A DNA stretch of 64,000 nt. Source: Apteryx mantelli (Eukaryota > Chordata > Aves > Apterygiformes > Apterygidae). The DNA lies in NCBI RefSeq assembly GCF_036417845.1, contig NC_089990.1, positions 1,867,501-1,931,500 on the forward strand, given 5' to 3'. Shown here piece after piece: positions 24,501 to 35,970 of the stretch; the first letter of the stretch is position 1, and every line of letters begins with the position of its first letter. The notes below the pieces were generated by a model. The model did not search any database. It worked only from the letters and a program-made list of their open reading frames with translations, and was not told where the DNA came from. The position numbers were made by a program, and so were the translations under genes.

Positions 24501-27500
24501 AGATTTTTAAATAAGAAATCCACCTCAGGAGCTCAGGCCGGTACCGGAGATAAGCAGAACAGATTTAAATTTGATTATCTGATTAAGAGTAGCAGTTTGA
24601 ACCAAGGTCTCCCATGCCTCAAGGAGTGAAAAGGAGAATTCCTTTGCATCGGGGTGGGGAAGTCTAGTGAAGGGAAGACTCTTCAGCTGAATTTGTAAAG
24701 GGTTAGGTCTGCAGGCAGAAGGGGGAATTTCCCAACTCCAGTGTGAAAGGGAGATGCTCCTTCCTGCATACACCCAGCAGGGTCAGCATGGCTTGTAAGC
24801 CAGCTCCCGTGATGAGCCTGGGGACGGTTGGACCGCCCCAGCCTCGCCACCGTTGTCTCCAAGCAGGAGATACCCAGCTGGACCCGATCACGTTGCTTTT
24901 ATGCTGGTGCCACCTCTCTGATGTGCTGCCCCGCTCACGACATTTGCACATGGGGACTTCTGGCATGGGTGGCGAGCGGGCTGGTGGCCTGGTGTGGAGA
25001 CACCTGACGTTGACGGTTGAACACCTGAGCTCCGGTCCCTGCCGCAGGGAAGGCTTTAGTGCACTTGCAACCCACCATATACGTGCAGAGCCCAGCGCAG
25101 TCAGTAGCTTCTCGGGTTAACACATACTTTTGTGGGAGGCAGGTTTGAGATTCCTTGAATACAGGAGAGAAGTACACTGAGGTTTTCAGGCTCTTGGCTT
25201 CAGCTTTTGGAGTACTTATTTTAAATAGTTGCAAGGTGAATGAAACTTTTCCTTCTGCAAATTTAGTTTTGAGGGAGGTTTGAGAAGTGCAGAGACAAAT
25301 GTCTGATTCTTGGTTCTATATCAGGCCTCTTGAGTATTATTTTGATCGTATTAAGTCTCACATGATCTTTAAAAATTTGCTTTAGGTTAAAATCAGACCT
25401 GTATAGTTGATTAAAGTTTTAAATTTCCTTGCAATCCTAGCTGGAAAGATGTCACTATATATTTTAAACTTTGAGGATCCCTTTGGTGAATAAAATACTT
25501 AGCTTTTTCCGTTTTTCATGCTAAGAATGAATGAGTAAAGATTATTTCTAGGATTGTAGCTTTCTACTATAATTGCACTATTCAGGCATAATTTTCAAAT
25601 AAACAGACTTGGGTTATTCCTTACAGAATCATAGTTTTCTTTTTTTCTCTGATAGCTCCATAGCATAATTGTTTGCACATAAATTAAGTAGAATTCTTTG
25701 GCCTGCTCTTCTGCACACCTGTGCACTCCTATGCTCTGCCAATAAATTGCTGCAGTTAAATGTTACTTCTAAAATGCTTGCTGTGGAATGATTTTTGAAA
25801 TCTAAAAATGATTTTATTAATGCCTGAGCTACTCGAGAATACTGTTTGTTTGTTTGTTTTTCATTGTGGAATCCAGTTGTCAAGAGGTAACAGTGAAAGA
25901 ATTAGCTGAGATCCTGGAACTGTTGCTTGTGCTTGTTGAAAGGGCTCTTTCCCTTGATCGCATCCAAAAACTACAGTTTTGGACTTCCTATTTGGTCATT
26001 TGTGAATCAGCGCAACATGAAAATAGGGTATTCTTTAACTAAACAGTTTCAGTTCTTAAAAATAGCATTTGATTTATCATTTTATACCTGAATTTACTGA
26101 AACAGACAATATAAAATAAAAACAGTACAAGCTGCTGCCCTTTGAAGTGCGAGGATGGTTGTGTAGGGCAGTGAGCAAAAGCCTGCTCTGTGACGGGGGG
26201 ACACTTCCCCAGCAGGGAGGTGGCGAGAGCTTCAAATGCCAAAGCTGGGCAGCTCCTCTCCGGGGCGGGCAGGGCCTTCGCGCCCCGGGGGCTGCCCCCT
26301 CCCCTGTGAGCGTTAGGAGGATTTGGGGCTGGGAATGCCGTTTCGCCTCCTGGTCTGGCAGAGAGCGTAGCAGTTGCTTATAATGGAAAGGAACTTGTTC
26401 TTGAAAGGAAAATGCTGTCTAAAACCTGAGCGCTGGAGCAGACTCAAAGCTTTGCATTTATGTGGGTGCTTAAGGAAATGTAAATGAATCGGAGATGTAA
26501 ATTCAAAGATTAAACTGCACTAAACCCATGAGGTGGTCCTGAATGAAAGCCACGCAATGCTTAGTCTCTGCTAATTGCAAGTACCTCAAAATTAGGTGTG
26601 TAGTCTTTATTCTTTTTATCTTTGAATAAGGAGAATCTTCCTCGAGGCACAGTTCGTCTTGTCCTACTTTTCTCCGTTGGCCGTAGGGAGAACGCAGGCA
26701 GAGCTCTGTGTTGTCAGAGCTATTCATCCAGTCTTTCAGACCAGCAGATGAGATGAGTTGCACTCTTTGGTGACTCCTCAGTGTGCTGCTGAACTTTGTC
26801 TTGCTTCTGTCATTTCAGTCATCAAACTCTAGTGCAATATTCCAGCCTTTATCATAATGCCTTCAAAATTTGTCTCTGATAGTTTTCATTAGCCACTTCT
26901 CCTTCAAAGCCTTAATTAGAAGGTGCCAGTGATGAAGAGGCACGGAAGAGGACGCCCATCCCATCTGCTTTCCCCGCTCGGCATCTCTCCTCTTGCCCAC
27001 CTGTGATCAGACCTGGAGAGTCCTGCAGGGACAGCTCGCTTCCTGGGGCAGCTTTTCCTGCAGTCCTCGAGGCTGCCTTCTGCAGTGATGATCCAGAAGC
27101 AATCTGACCCCGGACATCTCATATCACCAATGAGCTTTCGTGGTGACAGCTACTTTGGCACAGCCATCCTGGAGTGTGCCACTTCCCCTGCTAGGCCCCT
27201 TTTCCTGCCCTCCCACAGGTGGTAAAACAGGGATTTTCAGAATTTGGTTTGTTCTTTGCTCTAAGGGGTCTGTGTGTCTGTTTTCTACTCAGCCCTCTCA
27301 ATCCCAACCCATGTTTCTCCTTTGACTCCCAAGCGTTGGCATACTGTAAAATCAGAACGTGCCTGTCGATAGTTCAGAAGGCAAAGCAGAGCTCCTCTTT
27401 CTTCGATATAAGCATAAACTTAGCAGCAGCCTGGTGTCCCTCCATCCTAGTGCTGTGCTTATTATGCCAGTAAGGCTTAAAGCTGTTTCTTAGCTCTGCC

Positions 27501-30236
27501 AGTATAGTATATGCTCAATGCTGGAAAAGTCAGGTTTCGTATCGGCTGCTAGCCTTCAGGTGACTGTTTTCATAATCCGTTGTTGACTCAAGGTAAGAAG
27601 AAAGAAAAAGACATGCCTGCTGTTAAGTTGTTAAATTGCTGGCGTTGTTACCTGCTTGAGGACAGAACAGCAGACAAAAGCCTTGAGAAGTAAATGCAGT
27701 AAGATAAATGGGGAGAACCACAACCAAGTGTGTAATGTTTAGTTAAAGAAAGCATGTGTTTCAGGCTGACAGAAGCGGTGATGTCTGTCCTTGCTAGTGA
27801 TGCATTTAAGACGCACGACCGTTGCAGGGACGTGGCTCATTCGGGCGTTAGCGTAGCTGGGACCAGAGAACCAGGGTGAGGTGCAAAGAGAATTGGCTAG
27901 TTAGGAAATAATTTAGCTTTTTGGTAAGCACACTTCTTTCCATGCACATGAGAATGCCATTTATTTTTGCTTTGAGCATTCTTGTTACCCGTATGGATGG
28001 ATGTTCCCTATATTTATTCAAGGCTCTTGACTACAGTGATATCTGCTAGCAGAGAATTCCCTGGATTAAACTTTTTAAATAAATCTCAAAGATAATTAAT
28101 CTTATAGTTAATGATTGTCAGGGTGGGTTTTTTGGTATTAATGTGAAAGGCTAAGTGTGTTGGATTTTCCTTTCATTCCCTGTTTTTGCTTCCAGCCTTT
28201 TTAGAATTGGCAATGAAGTCTGCAGGAGCAAGTAAGTGTTTAAAAAATTGGGGGATAGGAAGGAAAAAAAGATCTTAAATTCCAGTTCGTTGGAATTTTT
28301 TTTCCCTTCATGGTTGGTGTGAGAAGACTTAAGTTCATCTCAGACTTGTTGATAAATCTCTAAAGAGCCTTCTTGGATTTACCTCTGAAGGAAGAAATAG
28401 TTGCTTTTTATCTGGACTAGTTACAGCAATTTTAAAAGCTGATTATCTTTCTAGTTACGAAGAGTTAGCATAAGGGTGATTTCTTATTGTAAGGTGACCG
28501 CACATCTGCTGCTATTAACAATTTTTAATCCATAAAGTTCCTTAGTGAGCTGGATATCCAAGAAAGCTGTTTGTGATTATATTAATGAAATATTGCAGCA
28601 ACGAGTTTTTCTTTCAAGGTTTAGGATTGCAGCCATGCACCTTGAAATAAAATGCAGTGTTTATTGAGTTATATCACCTCGTGCCTCAGAGGTCTCGTAT
28701 AAGCCATTTCCGAAAGCTCCACGTCCTAATTTCTGACCCACACTAATGCTAACACGCGCTGCAATAAAACAAGAAGCAAGCCCTTCGCTGGACTTGAGCG
28801 ACTCCATGGATATGCACAGGATTTCTTCTTTAGAATAGCTCTCTGTCTGTAGACCAGGGCTGAGGTTAGCAAGATAACAGGAGAAAAATGATCGGAATAG
28901 TGTAACAACCTTCTGTATAATGAAGAGGTATGTTTTTACAGTAGGAGAATGTCCTCGGAAGAGCGTGTGTTTGCGCCCACAGCCATTAAGCTTAATAATC
29001 TTGCTGTCTGTATCGACTTACAAATGAAAGCTTGCAGTAATTTGGAGCAGCATTTGAATTGTGAGTGGTAGTGATGATGCTGAGCTTGTCTTTTAATGCT
29101 GAGTTTAGAGTCTTTGAGGTTTGGATTAAAAAAAACTTCAATGAAACCACAAAAAAGACATTGGAAGCATAACTGAACAGGTGGAACAAATTTGTTAAAT
29201 CTGTTATTGGGAAAACAGCAACTTGCTTTTAAGAAATAAATCAATCTGCAGCTCAGTGTTTCATAATGAGGAGTGGGATAGGAAAGCCTAAAAATATCTA
29301 CAAATGAGAGCTAATGCTCTGAAGGAGCAGATCCAAACTAGAATATAATATTGCCCATTGTGGTGACAATAAGTATTTTAAAGTTCATTGAGATCCTTGC
29401 TGTGATGCAGATGGGACTTTAAGAGCCAGCACATTTCCCTTGGCTGAGTCCAGTTTTTGTTTGCATAATAACTTATTATATGCATTGCCAGTAGCTCTCA
29501 GAGCTGTTGGTCAGGATTGGGAAACCACTATGAGTTCATACTCCTCTCTGCATGGTTAAACAATATATTACACACAGCATTCAGAGGGAGGCGTCTCTAG
29601 CAGCTAACGCAAGTGATTGTGCTCAAAATGGAAGGAGACACAAAGCGCTTTGAGCCCTGCGTGGGAAGGGGTCGGTGACCGCTGTGCGTAGCCTGTCCCG
29701 GCGCTTCTTTCCAGCGCCGTCCTGACCGCTCTCTTTGAGCAGAGTTTCGCCCCTGTCCCCCAGCCTTTGGCAGCATTTGTAAAAGCTTAATTTTATAAAT
29801 AAGAGGGTAAAATGTATGTATCACAACCTACATTTTCGTAAGAAGGATATGTCTGCTATCATCTATATTCTGTTGCTTTTTTACTTCCATTTTACTGTTT
29901 GGGTATCACAGCCGGCTTTGCTTCCATTTTTCTTGGAAAGTTATTCCATAGCCTAACCTTTTTCAGCAGGATTTTCCTTGCCTTAGTCTAGAGTTTTCCT
30001 TATTCAGCTGAGTCTGAAAACCCTGTTACACCAGGCTAAGCAATTTTTCTAACATTGGTGTTAATTTTCACAATCTGTCATTTTTCTTAACTCTTTGATA
30101 TTTGCTTAGGGCTTTTCTATGCAGTGGGTTTCTTGTGAACAGTTTCAGAGTAGCTGTTCGGAAATAACTGAATCCACATGGGCAGCTGTTAGTCACTCGG
30201 GAATAGGCCGGGAAGAAGGTGAGTGCATCCATAAAG

Positions 30237-30239
<3 letters not shown>
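21556..30239 (+). other. EDA intron 1: no gene seen
   Basis: No gene is supported. It contains an imperfect inverted repeat (22626-22665), a short (TTTG)n at about 25848-25859 and a GC-richer patch near 26180-26340. The longest frames here (up to 125 codons) lack recognisable domains. Confidence 0.7.
22626..22665. repeat. Imperfect 14-bp inverted repeat with 12-nt loop
   Basis: TTGGTATCTGTCAG (22626-22639) pairs with CTGCCAGATACCAA (22652-22665) with one mismatch. The arms are too short for a standard pre-miRNA hairpin. It may be a remnant of a small inverted-repeat transposon or chance. Confidence 0.6.

Positions 30240-30287
<48 letters not shown>
30240..30287. repeat. T48 homopolymer
   Basis: Forty-eight uninterrupted Ts, the longest homopolymer in the window. 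A minus-strand retrocopy would place its body just downstream. I see no reverse-oriented AATAAA there, so the origin is unclear. The exact length is doubtful in any assembly. Confidence 0.95.
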
Positions 30288-30288
<1 letters not shown>

Positions 30289-31734
30289 AATAGGCATGTT
30301 GCAGTCTGTGCGAGCATTACATGGTGTTTATCCTTCTGTGAAGTGCTGTCTATTTGGGAACTTACGGCACTTAAAAAACAAAAACAACCCTCTCCAATTT
30401 CAAAATTCTGGTTGGTTAAGAGAATCATGGTTATTCAGAATTTTAAATGAGCCAGGCCATTTTTCAAAATCTGTCAGCCAGCACAGATGGAAAATTGTTA
30501 ATGCGCTGTGATGCTGACAATTAATGCACAGCGACCGTTGCACATGTCCTCAGTCTTGCTGCACGCTTACTTTGTGATACTGCAGCCGTCTCGCAAGCTG
30601 AACGGTCGTCTTGCTGCTGTAGCCAAAGCTATCCAGCAGCTAGCTGTTGATGAGCATCACTCGCAGCAGCACTTCATTTGCAGCCTGGTTTCTTGGTGTG
30701 GGGGTGGGAGAAGTTTGCTGACTGAAACTAACTTTGTTGCAGGTTGGCAGCAGAATGTCAGCTGGCAAATGCTGCTCTCCTCTGGCTTGGCAGCGATCCG
30801 CCAAGGCAGGACACCCTCAGCGTGCCCACGTCTGGGGCCTTCGCTCTCTGCAAGTTTGCTGCAGTCAACATGAGTGATTAATGGGCTGTAAGCAGATAAG
30901 TTGGGGCTGCCATTTGGTTTTGAAAAAGGTACTGAAGACTGTCATTAAGTTGGGGATGTTTTTGCATGGTTGGGGTTCCCTAAGCATATTGCGACGTGGC
31001 TTTTGCCCCAAACTTCATTACAAACTTAAAAGGACTTTTTTTTTTCTTTTTCAAATGGTTTTCCAAAGATTAGTTAACTTTTAACAGTCATCAGGTTAAT
31101 TATTAGTGTAATATGTTCTGGAAGGATCTGTGATTTGCAGAAACTCTCCTCTGTTTCTTTCATGCCAAATGGAGCTCTGCTTTCGGGACCCGTGTGGAAA
31201 TTGTGCTGGCTCTTCCTTAAAACCCTGCTCGCCTTCTGTGTCTGTGGTTTGTGAATGCTTTTATTTGGTGCTTGGACCGTGAGGGAGCATCTCCACCACA
31301 GCCATGAGTGGCCGCAGCGTGGCAATGGGCCTGTGGGCTTGGAGCCCATGGAGAAGGCCCATAGCAAGGCCGGAGACTGCTGAGCAGCACCCACCTTGGG
31401 TGTCTAACAGCTTGCTGTGTTTGGGTGATAGCCAAGAGGTGCCAAACCATGGCCCTGGATGATGGCAGAGGCTTTCAGAACGTATGGGGGAGTCTCTGAC
31501 CACTGAACTGGCAATTTCCAGGGCCAGACGTTCGTGGAGGCTTTGTGTTCCCGCTTTGAAGCTAGGGTCTGAAAGTGTTGTAATGAGATTTTATTATGTA
31601 TCCTGGCAAGGTCCTGTTATTTTGTGTGTGGATTTATTGTATAATGAATTGAGTGATTTTGAAATGTTTTGTGCAATAATTTTTTGGAAAGGACATTGTA
31701 TTTTGTTTATGGGATGTGTGAGTTTTTATGAAAC

Positions 31735-32640
31735 TTTATTTAGCTTTTAGCAAGAATAATCTTTATTCAACAAATAGTGCAAATAAATCTTTAATTGAAC
31801 AAATATGTGCCAACTTTCAAACACAGTAACAAACAATGACATGAAACAAGGAAACTTTGGAACAATATACAACTTTAAACATAGTAAAAAAAAAAAAAAA
31901 ATACTAACAAAGAACAGTTCAGACTCTACAACATAGCAAGAGCTAAGTGCGCATATATGTGGGATCTGCCAGTGATAAATGAGCGGAGGAGAAAGCTTGC
32001 TGCCCGCTTGCTTTCCCTCCGGGCGCAGGCTGCGGCAGGGCTGGGCAGCCGAAGGTGGCGAGGGCGAGCTGGGCGCTCTCGCCGCCCGGCAAGCGGAGGA
32101 GAAGGCCTCCCTCCAAGTAGTCGTTGCGGAGGGCTCTTGCTGCCAGGTCGCGATGGGCTGCCAGACGTGACTGGGCTGTGCTAGAGTTCCTAGCTGTGGG
32201 GCGATGTGGAAACATGTTCTCCAGCAAAGCTTTCTGTCTCTGCATCAGCTCCAGGAAATATTTCATATATGTCCCTGTCCTTTCTCAGTGGCATTCCTGG
32301 GGTGGCTGATGCTCTCTCCTGCCAACTAGAGGCCTTCTAGCCAGCTCCTGCCTCTCGCCGAGGGATCTGCATCCAACCCGCCCTTGTCTAGGACTCTTTC
32401 TAGTAAGACTTTCTACCGTAACTTCAGGGAGGATGGCGATACCCGCGTCTGGAGATCTGCGGGTCCCTATGGTGTGAGGGACCAGAAAAGTCATTTTCTC
32501 CACAAAGGACAAGGATCCCCGGGTTGCAGCATGGTCCTTGCTTACCCCGTGATGGGGGCTGCAGCAGGGGGCTGCTTGTGCTGGTAGCCTTAGTAAGGTT
32601 GCATTCGTGCCAAAATAGGGCACTTGCATGCGTGGAGCTC
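31735..32640 (-). pseudogene. Decayed gene 3' end: retrocopy or DNA-transposon-derived ORF (family unsure)
   Basis: On the minus strand, a frame from 32284 to 31943 reads ERTGTYMKYFLELMQRQKAL and then a helical, Arg/Leu-rich stretch followed by a Gly/Pro/Ala-rich end. Upstream, a second open stretch (32629-32285) is in another frame and closes with TGA, as expected of a frameshifted coding region. Downstream on the minus strand lies a T-rich, 3'UTR-like segment with AATAAA-type signals (complements at 31762-31767 and 31735-31740; ATTAAA at 31790-31795). The C-terminal LELMQRQ-type helix recalls Myb/SANT-like proteins linked to PIF/Harbinger transposons, but no DNA-binding domain is visible. 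The family call is weak. GC content is much higher than the flanks. It could also be a chance open frame in a GC-rich patch. Confidence 0.35.
31886..31901. repeat. A16 homopolymer
   Basis: Sixteen As on the + strand (Ts on the minus strand), inside the 3'UTR-like part of the putative minus-strand pseudogene. In that orientation it is not a poly(A) tail. Confidence 0.9.
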
Positions 32641-34210
32641 TTTTGTTCTCTGCACATTGCAGAATAAAGAGCTCGGTTGCAAGTGCTTTGACTACTTTTT
32701 TTTTTGGTCAGAGTTGACATCATTTTCAGGCTCTTTACAAGCAACTGAGTGCCTTAAATCTCTGTGTATTGCTGTATCTCACTTTCAGAAGTCTGTCATA
32801 AAGTGTTGTGATAACTGCAAACGCATGCATGGCAGCTTTCAATAATGTTAACATCACCTATTTCTCTGTATTTCATCTTTTATTACACATTCTGCCACTA
32901 AAGTTCATCTCTCGGTCTTATCCGAGTCTGCTGCCGGAAGCTGAACTTTAGAAAGGGGCTATCTGTAACAACCAAAACAGGAAAGGAGGCAGGAAAAAGA
33001 GGAATAGCGTGGGAAAGGTTGGAAGGTGGCCAAGAGCAGGCGCGTTCTTCCGTGCTAGTGCTGCCGTCTTCGTTAGAAGAAACCTTCTCCCGCTTTGTTA
33101 TCGCTTTGCAGCGGGCGAGGTGGTGAGCACCTTGCCAGGGAATTCCTCTGCAGTCGCTGAGAATAGTCCTATCATGGGTTGCAGCAAACCTGTCCATATT
33201 GCCTACATTTTTTCCTCGTAGCTGTGATGAAGTGCACTGTGTTTAGTTGGCAACGCTCCCTCCTGGGCTCTGCTCTCTTTCTCACAGCTTCCCAGCTGCT
33301 GAGTCTCCGTCTGTCTTGCCTGTTGTTTTATCCGTGTCTTTGAAACTATCCACTCTGACCTGAGATTCAGTGACACTCGGTTACTTTATAAGCAAAACCG
33401 CTTCTAGATTTTGAAATACAGACGGATAGCTGGACCCTGCAGCCAGGATCCCGCTTCTGTGCCGGGCTGTGTTACAAGGCGGTCTGGGCTCCTTGTGCTC
33501 GTGGCACTGAGCAGCTTTCCAAGAGCTCTGCTTCTCACTGCCTTTTGCTGAGCTATGCAGTTGCAGATCTGTTGGCTGCAAAAACCAGGGCTGTTACAGC
33601 CCTACTTTAATATGATATTGTCAACAGTTACAGTTGGTGAAGGGGGGAGAAATCCCTTTATGCAACTATTTGTCCGGCGCAGAAGATGAAAGGAGCCCTG
33701 GCTTACTCCCCTGGCGCTGTGAGAAGTAGGGGGTGGCATGCTTCGGCACACAACAGCCTTTTTTGGACTACTGGATGCAATGCTGAAGTTTGTGGCTTGG
33801 ATTGCGTGGCTGCAGAAAGTCTGTGCCCTGCTAGTTAAGTAAGAAAGTTGCATCTCGTCAGTGTGACTCAAGGTCAGCAGAGGACATGCAAGGAGACGGC
33901 CGCGTGGATGCACGCAAGGCAAGAGCGGGCGAGCAGCGAGCGGCAACTGCAGGGCTGCTACGCTGACGTGCATCGAGTTGCAGCTGCATGAAATCTATTT
34001 TATATCAACTCCTTTAGAAATTACTGAAAAATCCAGAATCCACTGTGAAAGTGCTTTAAATGAATGTGAAAAGTCAAATGAGAGTAGCTTGTGACACTGA
34101 GAAGTAGATAGCTCATAGTTCATTTTGTGTGGTTTCCTAAAGCTTTTCTGTATCACTTCCTCCAGCTCTGCAGAATTTTACTCTTCTGTGAATCTCCTTC
34201 CTTTCTCCTT

Positions 34211-34234
34211 ACTCCTGATATCTTTATCAGGAGT
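34211..34234. repeat. Perfect 10-bp inverted repeat with 4-nt loop
   Basis: ACTCCTGATA (34211-34220) and TATCAGGAGT (34225-34234) are exact inverse complements around TCTT. As RNA it would form a tight hairpin. No T-run or gene context indicates a terminator or RNA gene. Confidence 0.85.
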
Positions 34235-34898
34235 GAATATTTGCAATTGATTCTGGATTTCTGAATGTTTTGCATCAAATCTGGAAAGTGAAGAGATTAC
34301 AATGCTAAATTTCCATCTGTACTACATGCATTAGTTTACCGAAGTACTAATTCTACAATTTAAGCTATTTTTATTTCTGTTTTTACCTACAGCGGCATCT
34401 TGGCATTTCTGTTTTGGTTCACTTTTTTGTTTGAATGTTACATTTCAGGGGAGAAGGTTGCTCAAATCATCTTTCTGTTTATTTCCAGGTTAATCTAATT
34501 CTACTAGATTTCCTTCCTCCTTCCAGCACCTTAGTTGGTTTCTATTCCTTTCTTCCCAGCGCAGTACCTTTAAATGCCGGTAAGGATCCTGAAGTGTGGA
34601 AATAGCTTATTAATGCAGATGTTCGTATCCTTATGTGGCTGCTATTTTTCTCTGGGGTTTGTGGGATTTCTGTATTGATGGTTTTTTGCTTCCTCCATCC
34701 CTACTGGAAAAAAACCCCTTCAAAACACAGAGGCAGTGTGGGGCTGAAGGATGCCTCTGAAATCGGAGACCACCGAGGGTAGTAGGGCCACGCTAGCGGG
34801 GAGCCAGCGTGAACCCCCGGCCAGAGGTGGGCAGAGCAGCCCCTCGCTGCGCGGGCAGAGCCTCCGCTGGGGCATCGCTCAGCAGCATTTGCTTTGCA

Positions 34899-34996
34899 AC
34901 GTGGCCAAGCCAGGATCTGCAAGCCCCCCTGTCCAGATGAAGCTGTGACGTGGCCAAGCCAGCATCTGCAAGCCCCACTGTCCAAATGAAGCTTGA
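34899..34996. repeat. Two-copy 49-bp tandem duplication
   Basis: Copies at 34899-34947 and 34948-34996 both begin ACGTGGCCAAGCCAG and differ at about three internal positions plus the last three bases. High identity suggests a fairly recent local duplication. It is too short to be a satellite array. Confidence 0.88.
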
Positions 34997-35834
34997 ATGC
35001 CACTTTTACTGACGTGGAGGGCTGAAAATGAAACACCAAAGAGAGTGGAAACAAAATATTTTTACTATTTATAGTTGAAGGAGACCAAACTGTGCTTTTA
35101 AGTGGCTTCCATATACTTTTTAACCTTAGAAAAATTGGGAATATGAAGCCTGATATTACTTATTTCTGTGGGAAGTGCTCGTGTAGCGAATCCATTGTTA
35201 TGGGGAGGAGCGTTTTCAGCCCTTCATTGGCCTTTTTAGCCCCTATAAATTTTAACAAAAGAGCTTTTCTTCTAATAGTGAGCAATGGAATTGGGTGTTA
35301 ATGAAAACAAATTAATTCTGAATGGAAAATTCCTTCTTGTCTGTGTTTCGCCATTCTCTTTTTATAGCATAAACCTACTAAATCTCAGTCTACTTGCCCA
35401 TACTTTTCCAGGAGGAATAAAGACTTATGTTTTTAAAACAAACATGAGCTAGACCCATCCCTCATCTCATATGCACACCGACACACACTTGTATTGAACT
35501 ATTCTACCCTTCTTCAGGCCTTTTTCTATGCTTCAAAAAAGTGCCTAAAGCTAAACTCAGCCCTTTACTATGCTCCTCATTTTCAAACATCAATTTTTCT
35601 TTGGTTTTGACCTTGTTTTCTTTTTCTCTCCAAGTCACAGTTCCTTCATCTTCCTCTGCATTTTGTGATTATTTTATATACCTACAGAGTCTGATGAAGA
35701 CTCTTCCTTTTTATGTTCAAATACAGGCTTCACTTCTGGTTTTGAGTACTGTTTGCTGCATGGATTAGCTTTATCCTTGCAAAATCTCTACAGGGCAGTA
35801 GGATATTGTTTGCATTGGGGAAAATACTGACCCT

Positions 35835-35970
35835 GTTTTGTAAATAGAAGAGGTAGGTGTGGGGTAGACTTGTTTGCCAAAGGTCACACAGGAAGCTTGT
35901 GACTGGGCCAACAATTTTGAAACCAGATCTCTTGAAATGCAGCCCAATGTGCTATTAGACCGTGCCACCA
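35835..35970 (-). repeat. MIR-type tRNA-derived SINE (reverse orientation)
   Basis: The + strand reads 'ttgccaaaggtcacacagga', then a diverged segment with 'gaaaccagatctcttgaaat', then 'gctattagaccgtgccacca'. These match, in order, the reverse complement of MIR/CORE-SINE consensus (GCCCAAGGTCACACAGC, GAACCCAG, GTGCTCTTAACCAC). Order and spacing make this the clearest reverse-strand SINE in the window. The degree of decay suits an insertion shared across amniotes. Confidence 0.7.

Noticed and set aside
24743..25120. 125-codon + strand frame in a GC-richer patch
   Set aside because: Cys/His-rich appearance does not form a zinc-finger spacing, and there is no supporting gene structure.
30240..30511. 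Minus-strand processed retrocopy ending in the T48 run
   Set aside because: No reverse-complement AATAAA near the run, no coding similarity in the adjacent sequence and no target-site duplication visible.
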